Assembly: GCF_002091635.1 (NCBI RefSeq)
Contig: NZ_BDAC01000009.1
Span: forward strand, 1-64,000
Direction of reading: 5' to 3'
Length of the DNA: 64,000 nucleotides
Origin: Pseudomonas indica NBRC 103045
GTDB taxonomy: Bacteria; Pseudomonadota; Gammaproteobacteria; Pseudomonadales; Pseudomonadaceae
Within the stretch, counting starts at the first letter, position 1. Each line of letters opens with the position of its first letter. This document shows, piece by piece, positions 44,746-56,941 of this stretch. The position numbers were made by a program, and so were the translations under genes. The notes under the pieces were generated by a model, which made no database searches, was not told where the DNA came from, and saw only the letters and a list, made by a program, of their open reading frames with translations.

Positions 44746-44839
44746 GCCGCAAGCGACAAGCGGCAGGCGGCAAGCAAGAACGAGTGCGTTCACAGCCTCG
44801 CTCTTGCTTGCGGCGTGTGGCTTGTGGCTTGAAGCTGCC
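44746..44839. repeat. Large imperfect inverted repeat of AAGC-rich units
   Basis: The gap between prkA and yeaH is almost entirely a hairpin: arms 44746-44784 and 44797-44839 match over about 40 bases with several mismatches (core GCGGCAAGCAAGA / TCTTGCTTGC) around a 12-base loop. The repeated AAGC/GCTT composition resembles degenerate intergenic repeats common in pseudomonads. It may influence mRNA processing within the operon. Confidence 0.7.
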
Positions 44840-44850
44840 ACGGAGGGGCT

Positions 44851-46122
44851 ATGAGCTATGTGATCGACCGACGCCTGAACGGCAAGAACAAGAGCACGGT
44901 GAACCGCCAGCGCTTCCTGCGGCGGTACCGCGAACACATCAAGAAGGCCGTGGAGGAGGCCGTCAGCCGGCGCTCCATTACCGACATGGAGCACGGCGAG
45001 CAGATCAGTATTCCCGGGCGCGACATCGACGAGCCCATTCTTCACCATGGCCGGGGTGGCAAGCAGACTATCGTCCATCCCGGTAACAAGGAATTCACCA
45101 CTGGCGAGCGCATCCCCCGGCCATCGGGAGGCGGCGGTGGACGAGGCGCCGGCAAGGCGAGCAATACCGGCGAAGGCATGGACGACTTCGTCTTCCAGAT
45201 CACCCAGGAAGAATTCCTCGATTTCATGTTCGAGGACTTGGAGCTGCCCAACCTGGTCAAGCGGCACCTGACCGGGACCGACACCTTCAAGACCGTGCGT
45301 GCCGGGATCAGCAACGAGGGCAACCCCTCGCGGATCAACATCGTCCGCACGCTGCGTTCCGCCCATGCCCGGCGGATCGCTCTGTCCGGTAGCAGCCGTG
45401 CCAAGCTGCGCGTGGCGCTGGCGGAGCTGGATCGCCTGAAGTGCGAAGAACCCGACAATATCGGCGACATTCAACGCATGGAATCGGAGATATCCCGCCT
45501 GCGTGCACGTATCGAGCGGATTCCCTTCCTCGATACCTTCGACCTCAAGTACAACTTGCTGACCAAGCAGCCGAATCCCAGCTCCAAGGCGGTGATGTTC
45601 TGCCTGATGGACGTTTCCGGCTCCATGACCCAGGCGACCAAGGACATCGCCAAGCGCTTCTTCATCCTGCTCTACCTGTTCCTCAAGCGGAACTACGACA
45701 AGATCGAAGTGGTGTTCATCCGCCATCACACCAGCGCCCGCGAGGTGGACGAGGAGGAATTCTTCTATTCCCGGGAAACCGGCGGGACCATCGTCTCCAG
45801 TGCGCTGAAGCTGATGCAGGAGATCATGGCCGAGCGCTACCCGATCAACGAATGGAACATCTATGCCGCCCAGGCGTCGGACGGCGACAACTGGAATGAC
45901 GACTCGCCCATCTGTCGCGATATTCTGGTCAAGCAGATCATGCCGTTCGTGCAGTACTACACCTACGTCGAGATCACCCCGCGCGAGCACCAGGCGCTGT
46001 GGTTCGAATACGAGCAGGTCCGCGAGGCCTTCGCCGACACCTTTGCCCAGCAGCAGATCGTCTCGGCGGCGGACATCTACCCGGTGTTCCGCGAACTGTT
46101 CCAGCGGAGGATGACCACATGA
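44851..46122 (+). CDS. YeaH/YhbH family protein (DUF444) with VWA-like domain
   Basis: The 423-residue protein has a glycine-rich linker ([14 protein letters not shown], near residue 90), a central coiled-coil stretch ([28 protein letters not shown]) and a C-terminal von Willebrand factor A-like domain with an intact MIDAS motif (LMDVSGSMT). YeaH is the partner of the YeaG/PrkA kinase. It overlaps the spoVR start by 4 bases (ATGA). Confidence 0.9.
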   Translation: MSYVIDRRLNGKNKSTVNRQRFLRRYREHIKKAVEEAVSRRSITDMEHGEQISIPGRDIDEPILHHGRGGKQTIVHPGNKEFTTGERIPRPSGGGGGRGAGKASNTGEGMDDFVFQITQEEFLDFMFEDLELPNLVKRHLTGTDTFKTVRAGISNEGNPSRINIVRTLRSAHARRIALSGSSRAKLRVALAELDRLKCEEPDNIGDIQRMESEISRLRARIERIPFLDTFDLKYNLLTKQPNPSSKAVMFCLMDVSGSMTQATKDIAKRFFILLYLFLKRNYDKIEVVFIRHHTSAREVDEEEFFYSRETGGTIVSSALKLMQEIMAERYPINEWNIYAAQASDGDNWNDDSPICRDILVKQIMPFVQYYTYVEITPREHQALWFEYEQVREAFADTFAQQQIVSAADIYPVFRELFQRRMTT

Positions 46123-47684
46123 GTCCCCGTGAAAAGAGAAGCCAGCCGCTCTCCACCGGTTCGGAATGGACGTTCGAGCTGATCCGCGCCTACGACCGCG
46201 AGATCAGCCGCATCGCTGAACGCTATGCGCTGGATACCTATCCGAACCAGATCGAAGTCATCACCGCCGAACAGATGATGGACGCCTACGCATCGGTCGG
46301 GATGCCCATCGGCTATCACCACTGGTCCTACGGCAAGCACTTCCTCAGCACGGAAAAGTCCTACAGCCGTGGGCAGATGGGCCTGGCCTACGAGATCGTG
46401 ATCAACTCCGATCCCTGCATCGCCTACCTGATGGAAGAAAACACCATGTGCATGCAGGCACTGGTGGTCGCCCACGCCTGCTACGGGCACAACAGCTTCT
46501 TCAAGGGCAACTACCTGTTCCGCACCTGGACCGATGCCAGCTCGATCATCGATTACCTGGTGTTCGCCAAGCAGTACATCATGCAGTGCGAGGAACGCCA
46601 CGGCATCGACGCGGTGGAAGACCTGCTGGATTCCTGCCATGCCCTGATGAACTACGGCGTGGACCGCTACAAACGCCCCTACCCCATCTCTGCCGAAGAA
46701 GAGAGGCGGCGGCAGAAGGATCGCGAAGAACATCTGCAGAAGCAGATCAACGACCTGTGGCGCACCATCCCGAAAAGCTCCGGCAAGCACCACGAACGAG
46801 ACGACAAGCGCTTCCCCGCCGAACCGCAGGAAAACATCCTGTATTTCATCGAGAAGCACGCCCCGCTGCTGGAGCCCTGGCAGCGCGAAGTCGTGCGCAT
46901 CGTGCGCAAGATCGCCCAGTACTTCTATCCGCAGCGCCAGACGCAGGTGATGAACGAGGGCTGGGCCACCTTCTGGCACTACACCCTGCTCAACGATCTG
47001 TACGACGAGGGCCTGGTTACCGACGGCTTCATGATGGAGTTCCTGCAGTACCACACCAGCGTCATCTACCAGCCGGCGTTCGACAGCCCCTACTACAGCG
47101 GCATCAACCCCTACACCCTAGGCTTCGCCATGTACCGCGACATCCGCCGCATCTGCGAGGCCCCGACCGAGGAAGACAAGCGCTGGTTCCCGGACATCGC
47201 CGGCAGCGACTGGCTGTCCACCCTCAAGTTCGCCATGAAAAGCTTCAAGGACGAGAGCTTCATCCTGCAATTCCTCTCGCCCAAGGTCATCCGCGACCTC
47301 AAGCTGTTCAGCATCCTCGACGACGACCAGAAGGACGAGCTGCTGGTATCGGCCATCCACGACGAAAGCGGCTACCGCACGATCCGCGAGTTGCTGGCAT
47401 CGCAATACAACCTCGGCAACCGCGAACCCAACGTGCAGATCTGGAGCGTCGACCGCCGTGGCGACCGCTCGCTCACCCTGCGTCACCAGCAGCATGATCG
47501 CAAACCGCTGGGCGACTCCACCGAAGACGTGCTCAAGCACCTGCACCGGCTGTGGGGCTTCGACGTGCATCTGGAAACCCTGCAGGGCGACCAGGTGGTC
47601 GGCGTCCAGCACGTCCCACCCAAGGGCGACCGTGACAACGAGAGCGACTATCCCCGGCTCGACCTGGCGATCCCGCCCATTTGA
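46119..47684 (+). CDS. SpoVR family protein (YcgB-like)
   Basis: The 521-residue SpoVR-family protein is named after a Bacillus spore-cortex gene, but it is widespread in bacteria that do not form spores. Conserved stretches are [53 protein letters not shown] and [13 protein letters not shown]. The start ATG 46119 overlaps the yeaH stop. Recent work ties the PrkA-YeaH-SpoVR set to multicellular development in Myxococcus and to stress states elsewhere; the biochemical function is unknown. Confidence 0.92.
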   Translation: MSPREKRSQPLSTGSEWTFELIRAYDREISRIAERYALDTYPNQIEVITAEQMMDAYASVGMPIGYHHWSYGKHFLSTEKSYSRGQMGLAYEIVINSDPCIAYLMEENTMCMQALVVAHACYGHNSFFKGNYLFRTWTDASSIIDYLVFAKQYIMQCEERHGIDAVEDLLDSCHALMNYGVDRYKRPYPISAEEERRRQKDREEHLQKQINDLWRTIPKSSGKHHERDDKRFPAEPQENILYFIEKHAPLLEPWQREVVRIVRKIAQYFYPQRQTQVMNEGWATFWHYTLLNDLYDEGLVTDGFMMEFLQYHTSVIYQPAFDSPYYSGINPYTLGFAMYRDIRRICEAPTEEDKRWFPDIAGSDWLSTLKFAMKSFKDESFILQFLSPKVIRDLKLFSILDDDQKDELLVSAIHDESGYRTIRELLASQYNLGNREPNVQIWSVDRRGDRSLTLRHQQHDRKPLGDSTEDVLKHLHRLWGFDVHLETLQGDQVVGVQHVPPKGDRDNESDYPRLDLAIPPI

Positions 47685-47745
47685 TCGGTTGACCCGCGCC
47701 GGATAGCCACGGAGCATGTCGGGAAAGCCCTTCCGAGCCCTGTCC

Positions 47746-48255
47746 ATGCGCCTGTTTCTCGTGCTGTTGCTGTGCCTGGCACTCGCCACCTGCACTCGCC
47801 AGTTGCCCCAGGTCCAACTGGTGCAGCCGGCCGCCGAGGACCTGGGCGAGTTGCGGGACTACCGGCTGATCCCGCCTGATCTGGCCGTACAAGGCGAACT
47901 GCCGTTCGGCGACGACTACATTCAGCTCGCGACCTTGTTGCGCCAGGGCCTTGCCACTCGCGGCTACCGGGAAAGCCCGACACCACAGATGCACGTCTAT
48001 TACTGGCTGGCCATGAACGACGCGCCGCTGGAATTCCGGGTCGACGTGCCGCCGCCCGATACCCTCGGCCCTTATCTCGCCATCCATCGCCTGCACGACG
48101 AAACCGGCACGCTTCGCGTTCGCCTGACCGATCCCGACGGTCGCTCCCTGTGGGAAGGACTCGTCAGCACCGGCCTGAGCCCCTCCCGGACCAGCTCCGA
48201 ACGCCTCGAAGCCGCCGTCGAGGCACTGCTCCAGAGCCTGCCGACCGCACGCTGA
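47746..48255 (+). CDS. Putative lipoprotein of unknown function
   Basis: A 169-residue exported protein with an N-terminal hydrophobic signal (MRLFLVLLLCLALATC). The lipobox LATC is imperfect at -1 (Thr), so lipidation is plausible rather than certain. The rest is a small mixed domain (YIQLATLLRQGLATRGYRE, MHVYYWLAMNDAP) resembling DUF4136-type lipoproteins. An earlier ATG (47716) would add ten residues. The gene lies between spoVR and cca, as in P. aeruginosa. Confidence 0.65.
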   Translation: MRLFLVLLLCLALATCTRQLPQVQLVQPAAEDLGELRDYRLIPPDLAVQGELPFGDDYIQLATLLRQGLATRGYRESPTPQMHVYYWLAMNDAPLEFRVDVPPPDTLGPYLAIHRLHDETGTLRVRLTDPDGRSLWEGLVSTGLSPSRTSSERLEAAVEALLQSLPTAR

Positions 48256-48317
48256 GCCCATAAACCGCCGCGACGCCCAGTGCCCCAATCGGTATCCTGT
48301 GCCGATTGGAGGTAAAC

Positions 48318-49562
48318 ATGCAGATCTACAAAGTAGGCGGCGCGGTGCGCGATCGCTTGTTGGGCAGGCCCGTCACCGAAGTCGACTGGGTCGTGGTCGG
48401 CGCCAGTGCCGAAGAAATGCAGGCGAAAGGCTTCCGCCCGGTCGGCGCGGACTTCCCGGTCTTCCTGCACCCCGAGACCGGCGATGAATACGCCCTGGCG
48501 CGCACCGAGCGAAAAAGCGGACGCGGCTATGGTGGCTTCACGTTCTACGCCAGCCCGGACGTCACCCTGGAAGACGACCTCATCCGCCGCGACCTCACCA
48601 TCAACGCCATGGCCGAGGACGAGCAGGGCCGGGTCATCGATCCCTATGGCGGGCAGCGCGATCTTCAGGATCGCTTGTTGCGCCACGTTTCCCCCGCCTT
48701 CGCCGAAGACCCTCTGCGCGTGCTGCGTGTCGCCCGCTTCGCTGCCCGTTATGCGCCGCTGGGCTTTCGTGTCGCCGACGAGACCCAGGCACTGATGCGC
48801 CAGCTCAGCCAATCCGGCGAACTCAAGGACCTGACGGCGGAGCGTGCCTGGAAGGAAATCTCCCGTGCCCTGATGGAGCCACGCCCCGATGTCTTCGTCA
48901 GTGTGCTGCACGGATGCGGCGCCCTGGCAGAGTTGCTGCCGGAGGTCGACGCCCTGTTTGGCGTGCCGCAACCGGCCGCCCATCATCCGGAAATCGACAC
49001 CGGCGACCATGTCCTCCGAGTGCTGCGCCTGTGCGCCGAGCGCGAACTACCGTTGACCGTGCGCTGGGCCTGCCTGCTGCATGACGTCGGAAAAGGCACG
49101 ACCCCGGAAAACGAGTGGCCCCGCCATATCGGCCACGAGCACAACGGTCGTCCCTTGATCGAGGCGGTGAACGCACGCTGCAAGGCGCCCCGCGACTGCC
49201 AGGAACTGGCTGTGCTGGTCGGCGAATACCACACCCATGCCCACCGGGCCCTGGAGTTGCGTCCGAATACCCTGCTGGAGCTACTGCAGCATTTCGATAT
49301 CTACCGCCGGCCGCAGCGCTTCGAAGAGTTCATCGCCGCCTGTGAAATGGACGCCCGTGGCCGGCGCGGACTGGAGCAGCGCGACTATCCCCAGGCGCTC
49401 TATCTGCGAGGCGCAGCGGATGCGGCGCGGGCGGTCTCGGTGAAGCCCTTGCTGGAAAAGGGGCTACAGGGTGCCGAACTGGGCGAGGCCTTGAGGCGGG
49501 AGCGCCTGAAAGCGCTCAAGGCCTACAAGGCCAGCCAGAACGGCCAGACGACAGAGGAATAG
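48318..49562 (+). CDS. cca: Multifunctional CCA-adding tRNA nucleotidyltransferase
   Basis: Adds or repairs the 3' CCA of tRNA. The 414-residue class II enzyme has the nucleotidyltransferase motif [11 protein letters not shown] and the DxD in [17 protein letters not shown], and the flexible loop [11 protein letters not shown]. The C-terminal HD domain ([21 protein letters not shown]) gives phosphatase/phosphodiesterase activity. ATG 48318 has GGAGG 6-8 bases upstream. Confidence 0.95.
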   Translation: MQIYKVGGAVRDRLLGRPVTEVDWVVVGASAEEMQAKGFRPVGADFPVFLHPETGDEYALARTERKSGRGYGGFTFYASPDVTLEDDLIRRDLTINAMAEDEQGRVIDPYGGQRDLQDRLLRHVSPAFAEDPLRVLRVARFAARYAPLGFRVADETQALMRQLSQSGELKDLTAERAWKEISRALMEPRPDVFVSVLHGCGALAELLPEVDALFGVPQPAAHHPEIDTGDHVLRVLRLCAERELPLTVRWACLLHDVGKGTTPENEWPRHIGHEHNGRPLIEAVNARCKAPRDCQELAVLVGEYHTHAHRALELRPNTLLELLQHFDIYRRPQRFEEFIAACEMDARGRRGLEQRDYPQALYLRGAADAARAVSVKPLLEKGLQGAELGEALRRERLKALKAYKASQNGQTTEE

Positions 49563-49580
49563 ACGTCAGGTCTATTCCTC
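49554..49580. terminator. Palindrome joining the cca and folK 3' ends
   Basis: An 11-bp perfect inverted repeat (GAGGAATAGAC / GTCTATTCCTC, 5-base loop) contains the last codons and stop codons of both converging genes: each ends GAG GAA TAG. Without a T run it may act as a shared mRNA 3' hairpin. Confidence 0.55.
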
Positions 49581-50114
49581 CAGGGAGGACGTGGTCTGGA
49601 GCAGCGCCTCGGGCGTCAGTTCCCGGCCACGCCAGACGAAGGACACCGGCCATAGACGCTGGTCGATTGAGGCCTCCCGCCACAGCTCGGCGAAGGTCTT
49701 GCCGACACCCGGATGGACAGCCTCCGGCATCAGCAAAGCCAGCGGCCAGAGCACGAAGGCGTTCTTCAGCACCTCGGCCCGCGGCAGCACCAACCCATCG
49801 AAGTTGCCGACCAGATCGTCGTAGAGCAGGACATCGATATCCAGCGGCAAGCCCTTACGATCCGGGGCATAGCGGCCGTTGTCCGCCTCGATGAACTTCA
49901 ATCGGCGGTCGAGCTCACCCAAAGGTAGGTCGGTATAGGCCGACACCACGAGATTGATGAAGGGACCGCTCTTGATGCCCACGGCCTGGCTTTCGAACAC
50001 CGGCGAGCAGCGCAGATCGGTCAGGAACGCCGCCAGGGCATCCAGGCCGGCGGCCAGATGGGCCTCGCGCTCGATGTTGCTGCCGAGCCCGAGCACGACC
50101 TGGGTCAGAGACAT
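49572..50114 (-). CDS. folK: HPPK-family pyrophosphokinase (FolK-like), divergent active site
   Basis: The 180-residue protein is of the 2-amino-4-hydroxy-6-hydroxymethyldihydropteridine pyrophosphokinase family. It has the N-terminal [10 protein letters not shown] and the [12 protein letters not shown] metal site. The usual RWGPRTLDID segment is altered to [10 protein letters not shown], so the catalytic arginine and tryptophan are missing. P. aeruginosa has a second, canonical folK elsewhere; this copy, coupled to folB by a 10-base overlap, may have a changed specificity. Confidence 0.82.
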   Translation of the reverse strand: MSLTQVVLGLGSNIEREAHLAAGLDALAAFLTDLRCSPVFESQAVGIKSGPFINLVVSAYTDLPLGELDRRLKFIEADNGRYAPDRKGLPLDIDVLLYDDLVGNFDGLVLPRAEVLKNAFVLWPLALLMPEAVHPGVGKTFAELWREASIDQRLWPVSFVWRGRELTPEALLQTTSSLEE

Positions 50115-50458
50115 CCGCGTACGATCTCCACGCCCACACCGCTGGCGGCCGGGACAGCCCCCGGCTTGGTCAATTTGAGATGCAGGCCGGGAATCCCGAA
50201 CTCTGCCATCAGTACCTCGGCCAGACGCTCGGCGAAGGTCTCCACCAGCAGGAAATGCGCTTCGGTGGCGAAAGCCTGGATGCGCGCCGTCACCGCCGCG
50301 TAATCGAGGGCCTTGCTCAAGTCGTCACCGCCGGCGGCCGGCCGGTTGTCCCAGGCCATCGACAGGTCCAGGCGCAGACACTGGCGGATACCGCGTTCCC
50401 AGTCATACACACCGATCACGGTGTCGACTTCCAGCCCTTCGATAAACACTCTGTCCAA
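50105..50458 (-). CDS. folB: Dihydroneopterin aldolase
   Basis: FolB converts dihydroneopterin to 6-hydroxymethyl-dihydropterin in folate synthesis. The 117-residue protein has [19 protein letters not shown] and the C-terminal [10 protein letters not shown]. The start is a TTG at 50458 (MDRVFIEG), chosen because GGAG lies 6 bases upstream and relatives begin there; ATG 50491 would add eleven residues that include this ribosome site. It is divergent from plsY and overlaps folK. Confidence 0.9.
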   Translation of the reverse strand: MDRVFIEGLEVDTVIGVYDWERGIRQCLRLDLSMAWDNRPAAGGDDLSKALDYAAVTARIQAFATEAHFLLVETFAERLAEVLMAEFGIPGLHLKLTKPGAVPAASGVGVEIVRGCL

Positions 50459-50533
50459 GTACTGCTCCCCGCGGCACGACAAGGGCGTCATGCCCCGTTA
50501 GAATCGGGCGTCACCGCCCTGGAATGGATACCC

Positions 50534-51103
50534 ATGTTCTGGCTGTTGGCGATTCTCGCCTACCTGCTCGGCTCACTGTCCTTCGCCATCCTGCTCAGCC
50601 GTCTGATGGGCGGCCCGGACCCGCGCGCCAGTGGCTCGGGCAACCCCGGCGCCACCAACATGCTACGGGTCGCCGGCCGGAAAATGGCCATCCTCACTCT
50701 GCTGGGCGACCTGTTCAAGGGGCTGCTCCCCGTGCTGGTCGCACAACAGGCCGGCCTATCCCTGCAACAACAGGCCTGGATCGGCCTGGCCGCAGTGGTG
50801 GGCCATCTTTATCCACTGTATTTCCGCTTCCGTGGCGGCAAGGGCGTCGCCACTGCCGCCGGCATGCTGCTCGGTCTCTATCCACCAGCCGCCCTGCTGG
50901 CCATCGCCGCCTGGTTGCTGACCTTCGTTCTCACCCGCACCAGCTCCCTCGCCGCGCTCATCGCCACACCGCTGACCCTGCCTTTGCTGGCCTGGCAGCA
51001 ACCAGCGGCCTTGCTGCCGATGTGTGCGTTGACCGGGCTGATCGTCTGGCGGCACCGGGGCAACCTGCGCGACCTCCTCGCCGGGCGCGAGCGGCACTTC
51101 TGA
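50534..51103 (+). CDS. plsY: Glycerol-3-phosphate acyltransferase PlsY
   Basis: PlsY transfers the acyl group from acyl-phosphate to glycerol-3-phosphate, starting phospholipid synthesis. The 189-residue inner-membrane protein has five hydrophobic segments and the family motifs [33 protein letters not shown] and the C-terminal [20 protein letters not shown]. It is convergent with tsaD, 15 bases apart. Confidence 0.95.
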   Translation: MFWLLAILAYLLGSLSFAILLSRLMGGPDPRASGSGNPGATNMLRVAGRKMAILTLLGDLFKGLLPVLVAQQAGLSLQQQAWIGLAAVVGHLYPLYFRFRGGKGVATAAGMLLGLYPPAALLAIAAWLLTFVLTRTSSLAALIATPLTLPLLAWQQPAALLPMCALTGLIVWRHRGNLRDLLAGRERHF

Positions 51104-51118
51104 GTCTCTTGGTGGCGA

Positions 51119-52144
51119 TCAGATCGCCGGCAGGCTCTCCATCGGCCAACGGGCCTGCACCCTGATCTCCGGCCCCTCGTGCTGGCCGGCCAGCAGCCGC
51201 TGACAGCCCGCGTAGGCAATCATCGCGCCGTTATCGGTACAGAAACGTGGCCTCGCATAGAACACCTGGCCCTTCAACTCGCCGAGCATTTTTTCCAGCG
51301 ACTGACGCAACGCCTGGTTGGCGCTGACGCCGCCGGCGATCACCAAACGCTTGAGGCCGGTCTGCTTCAAGGCACGACGGCACTTGATGGTGAGAGTCTC
51401 CACCACCGCCTGCTGGAAGGCCAGGGCGATGTCGCAACGGGTTTGCTCGCCGTCGTCCCCGGCGTCGCGGCATTGCTGCCAGGTGTTCAAGGCGAAGGTC
51501 TTGAGGCCGCTGAAACTGAAATCCAGCCCCGGCCGATCGGTCATCGGCCGCGGGAAGACGAAGCGCCCCGGCGTCCCCTGCTGGGCCAAGCGCGCGATCT
51601 CCGGGCCACCGGGATAACCCAGGCCGATCAGCTTGGCGGTCTTGTCGAAGGCCTCGCCGGCGGCATCGTCCACCGACTCGCCGAGCAACTGGTAACGACC
51701 GATGCCGTCCACCCGCACCAACTGCGTATGACCACCAGAGACCAGCAGAGCGATAAAAGGAAAGGCCGGCGGCTGCTCTTCCAGCATCGGCGCCAGCAGA
51801 TGCCCTTCCATATGGTGGACGCCGACGGCCGGGACGCCCCAGGCGAATGCCAGCGCCTGGGCGCAGGAGGCACCGACCAGCAGTGCGCCGACCAGACCGG
51901 GACCGGCGGTATAGGCGATGGCATCGATGTCGCCCGACGAACGGCCGGACTCCTCCAGCACCTGGCGGATCAACGGCAGCATGCGTTTCACGTGGTCCCG
52001 CGAGGCCAGCTCGGGTACCACACCGCCATAAATACGGTGCAGATCGATCTGGCTGAACAGAGCGTCCGCCAGCAGGCCTTGTTCGCTGTCGTAGAGGGCG
52101 ACGCCGGTTTCGTCGCAGGAGGTTTCCAACCCCAATACAAGCAT
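51119..52144 (-). CDS. tsaD: tRNA N6-adenosine threonylcarbamoyltransferase
   Basis: TsaD completes the t6A37 modification of ANN-decoding tRNAs together with TsaB and TsaE. The 341-residue ASKHA-fold protein has [15 protein letters not shown], the iron-binding HMEGHLLAP histidines, and [11 protein letters not shown] and [13 protein letters not shown]. It is divergent from rpsU, the usual arrangement at the macromolecular-synthesis locus. Confidence 0.97.
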   Translation of the reverse strand: MLVLGLETSCDETGVALYDSEQGLLADALFSQIDLHRIYGGVVPELASRDHVKRMLPLIRQVLEESGRSSGDIDAIAYTAGPGLVGALLVGASCAQALAFAWGVPAVGVHHMEGHLLAPMLEEQPPAFPFIALLVSGGHTQLVRVDGIGRYQLLGESVDDAAGEAFDKTAKLIGLGYPGGPEIARLAQQGTPGRFVFPRPMTDRPGLDFSFSGLKTFALNTWQQCRDAGDDGEQTRCDIALAFQQAVVETLTIKCRRALKQTGLKRLVIAGGVSANQALRQSLEKMLGELKGQVFYARPRFCTDNGAMIAYAGCQRLLAGQHEGPEIRVQARWPMESLPAI

Positions 52145-52348
52145 GGGTTCGCGCCTTCAGAGGGTGGGCAAATTCGAAGGCGCGCATGATAATCGCCGCC
52201 CCGCCGCCGCGACCAGTGGTTTTCGATCAGAGGCTTTGCATTCCGGGCCGCGAGGCGGTAACATCCGCAACCCTTAAAAACCGACGCTCTCCCGTGCCGA
52301 TTGCCAGGAGCGCGTTCATCACCGGTCAATTGTGAAGGTACGCCCTGG

Positions 52349-52564
52349 ATGCCCGCCGTCAAAGTTAAAGAGAACGAACCCTTCGACGTAGCCCTGCGTC
52401 GCTTCAAGCGCTCCTGCGAAAAAGCCGGCGTTCTGGCCGAAGTTCGCAGCCGCGAGTTCTACGAAAAGCCCACTGCAGAGCGCAAGCGCAAAGCGGCCGC
52501 CGCCGTCAAGCGTCACGCCAAGAAAGTGCAGCGCGAGCAGCGCCGCCGCGAGCGTCTGTACTAA
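52349..52564 (+). CDS. rpsU: 30S ribosomal protein bS21
   Basis: Small basic ribosomal protein of 71 residues ([19 protein letters not shown]...), needed for translation initiation. The sequence is full length and ends in the arginine-rich [10 protein letters not shown]. It is the first gene of the classical rpsU-dnaG-rpoD arrangement. Confidence 0.97.
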   Translation: MPAVKVKENEPFDVALRRFKRSCEKAGVLAEVRSREFYEKPTAERKRKAAAAVKRHAKKVQREQRRRERLY

Positions 52565-52920
52565 GTTACAGGCGCTGCCAGTTCTGCCACGCCCGGCCAC
52601 AAACCGGGCTCCCGGCAAGACTGCACGTATCAGCCCCGCCCGACCGCATCGCCGCAATGCTCATGCATTCGGTCTTCAGACAGCGGTCCCTGTCGCACGG
52701 GGCATATATGCCGACTCGAATTCCGAGCAGCATGACTCCAGGCCCGGCGGACCCGCGATCCAGCGACGCCGGTACCTGCTACGATCCAGATAGCTTCTGG
52801 TCTTGTCGAAATCGTTAGACCCACGCCAGCACGACGAAGCCTTCGGCAGTATGTGATCGCCCACCTGTCCAGGCGGATGCGGCAGCATTATGCTGGCGAC
52901 TCGTTGCCACCGAGAACGTC
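52565..52920. other. Gene-free interval between rpsU and dnaG (356 bp)
   Basis: No convincing reading frame is seen on either strand. A GC hairpin (GCCCGG / CCGGGC, 52591-52609) just after rpsU may act as a partial terminator. In several pseudomonads a gatB/yqeY-domain gene lies between rpsU and dnaG; nothing resembling it is visible here. A dnaG promoter is likely in this interval but no clear pair was identified. Confidence 0.6.
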
Positions 52921-54870
52921 ATGGCCGGCCTGATCCCGCAATCCTTCATCGATGACCTGCTGAACCGCACCGACATCGTCGAAGTGGTCAGCTCGCGCAT
53001 CCAACTGAAGAAGGCCGGCAAGAACTTCACCGCGCGCTGCCCGTTCCACAACGAAAAGACCCCTTCGTTCAGCGTCAGCCCGGACAAACAGTTCTACTAC
53101 TGCTTCGGCTGCGGCGCAGGCGGCAACGCGCTCGGCTTCATCATGGACCACGACCACCTGGATTTCCCCCAGGCGGTCGAAGAGCTAGCCAAACGCGCCG
53201 GCATGGATGTCCCTCGCGAAGAGGGCCGCGGCAACAACAAGCCAAGGCAACCCACCGATTCGCCGCTCTACCCCTTGCTCACGAGCGCCGCCGAGTTCTA
53301 CCGCCAGGCGCTGAAAAGCCACCCGGCACGCAAGGCCGCCGTGGACTACCTCAAGGGCCGCGGCCTGACCGGCGAGATCGCACGCGACTTCGGCCTCGGC
53401 TTCGCGCCCCCTGGCTGGGACAACCTGCTCAAGCACCTGGGCGGCGACGCCCTCCAGCAGAAGACCATGATCGACGCCGGCCTGCTGATCGAGAACGCCG
53501 AGACCGGCAAGCGCTACGACCGCTTCCGCGACCGTGTGATCTTCCCGATCCGCGACAGCCGCGGCCGCGTCATCGCCTTCGGCGGCCGGGTGCTCGGCGA
53601 CGATAAGCCGAAGTACCTGAACTCGCCGGAAACACCGGTCTTCCACAAGGGCCAGGAACTCTACGGCCTCTACGAAGCCCGCAAGAACAACCGCGACCTC
53701 GACGAGGTGATGGTGGTCGAGGGCTACATGGACGTCATCGCGCTCGCCCAGCAAGGCCTGCGCAACGCCGTCGCCACCCTCGGCACCGCTACCAGCGAGG
53801 AACACGTCAAGCGCCTGTTCCGCCTCGTCCCGAGCATTCTTTTCTGCTTCGACGGCGACCAGGCCGGACGCAAGGCCGCCTGGCGCGCCCTGGAAGCGAC
53901 CCTGCCGAGCCTGCAGGATGGGCGACGCGCGCGTTTCCTGTTCCTGCCGGAAGGCGAAGACCCGGACAGTCTGGTCCGCGCAGAGGGAACCGACGCCTTC
54001 CGCGCCCGCATTCAGCAGCAGTCGCTGCCCCTGGCCGAGTACTTCTTCCAGCAATTGACCGAAGAAGCCGACCCGCGCTCCCTGGAGGGCAAGGCACACC
54101 TGGCCACCCTGGCCACGCCGCTGATCGAGCGGATACCGGGAGCCAACCTGCGCGCCCTGATGCGCCAGCGCCTGAAGGAAATCACCGGCCTGAGCGGCGA
54201 GCCGGCGCCCCAGCACGCGTCGGCATCCGCCCACCCAGCCGACGAATACGCCCATTTCGGCGACGATGCCTATTACGAGGCCGCTCCCGCCTATGGCGAT
54301 TACGACGAGCCGTCCTCGCCACAGCCCGCCTTCGAGCGCAAACCGAAAGAAAAGGGAAGCTGGAAAGCAGACGGCAAGAAGTGGAACAAGAAAGGCCAGG
54401 GCGATTTCCAGCCCCGCGCTCCGCGAACCGCCGTCAGCGTGGAGCCGCCCAACCTGAGCGCGCTACGCACCCTGCTGCATCATCCTGAGCTGGCGCAGAA
54501 GGTCGAAGATGCCAGCCACTTCGCGGCAGAAGACGACACCTATGCCCAGTTGCTGGTCGCCCTGCTGGAAGCCGTGCAGAAGAATCCCCGGATGCGTTCG
54601 CTACAGCTCATAGCCCGCTGGCATGGCACCGAGCAAGGCCGTCTGTTGCGCGCCCTGGCGGAAAAGGAATGGCTGATTTCGGCGGACAACCTTGAACAAC
54701 AGTTTTTCGACACTATAACTAGTCTTGCGGCTCGCCAGCGCGAGCGCAGTCTTGAACATCTGCTTCGCAAGGCACGTCAAAGTGAACTGAGCGCAGAGGA
54801 AAAAGACCAGCTGCGCAACCTGCTCAACCGCAACAGTTCTCCCATCTCCCCGACCTCAACTGGCGCGTGA
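52921..54870 (+). CDS. dnaG: DNA primase
   Basis: DnaG makes the RNA primers for replication. The 649-residue protein has the N-terminal CHC2 zinc-binding domain (CPFHNEKTPSFSVS...YYCFGCGAGGNAL), the TOPRIM catalytic core (VVEGYMDVIALAQQG, CFDGDQAGRKAAWRAL) and a C-terminal DnaB-interaction domain after a charged, low-complexity linker (about 425-505). Length and order are normal. Confidence 0.97.
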   Translation: MAGLIPQSFIDDLLNRTDIVEVVSSRIQLKKAGKNFTARCPFHNEKTPSFSVSPDKQFYYCFGCGAGGNALGFIMDHDHLDFPQAVEELAKRAGMDVPREEGRGNNKPRQPTDSPLYPLLTSAAEFYRQALKSHPARKAAVDYLKGRGLTGEIARDFGLGFAPPGWDNLLKHLGGDALQQKTMIDAGLLIENAETGKRYDRFRDRVIFPIRDSRGRVIAFGGRVLGDDKPKYLNSPETPVFHKGQELYGLYEARKNNRDLDEVMVVEGYMDVIALAQQGLRNAVATLGTATSEEHVKRLFRLVPSILFCFDGDQAGRKAAWRALEATLPSLQDGRRARFLFLPEGEDPDSLVRAEGTDAFRARIQQQSLPLAEYFFQQLTEEADPRSLEGKAHLATLATPLIERIPGANLRALMRQRLKEITGLSGEPAPQHASASAHPADEYAHFGDDAYYEAAPAYGDYDEPSSPQPAFERKPKEKGSWKADGKKWNKKGQGDFQPRAPRTAVSVEPPNLSALRTLLHHPELAQKVEDASHFAAEDDTYAQLLVALLEAVQKNPRMRSLQLIARWHGTEQGRLLRALAEKEWLISADNLEQQFFDTITSLAARQRERSLEHLLRKARQSELSAEEKDQLRNLLNRNSSPISPTSTGA

Positions 54871-54890
54871 GGTCAATGCTCGGCTATAAT
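54861..54890 (+). promoter_or_regulatory. rpoD promoter
   Basis: A perfect TATAAT (54885-54890) lies about 48 bases upstream of the rpoD start, just after the dnaG stop codon. The -35 candidate TGGCGC at 18-base spacing is poor. Separate transcription of rpoD from within the operon is well known in gammaproteobacteria. Confidence 0.55.
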
Positions 54891-54937
54891 GCTCAGCTTG
54901 TTTTTAGCCCGCCAGAACCGTCAGTGGATAGGGTGTT

Positions 54938-56791
<1,854 letters not shown>

Positions 56792-56812
56792 TCGTCGGCG
56801 CAGTGCGGTATG

Positions 56813-56848
56813 AAAAGGCCCGTCCCCTCTGGTGACGGGCCTTTTTTT
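56813..56848 (+). terminator. Rho-independent terminator of rpoD
   Basis: An 11-bp stem (AAAGGCCCGTC / GACGGGCCTTT) with a 9-base loop is followed by seven T in total. It lies 22 bases after the rpoD stop. Confidence 0.93.
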
Positions 56849-56941
56849 CGGCCATGGCCAGGCCCGCGATCTACCAATTTGCCACTATCCCCGTCTACAC
56901 TTCGCTCAATACACCCGCCTGAATCCAAGCAGGGGCCTGCT

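Noticed and set aside
42795-44777. Long minus-strand reading frames opposite prkA, rpoD, lptD and dnaG
   Set aside because: All lie over well-recognised plus-strand genes, have no family resemblance and no ribosome-binding sites.
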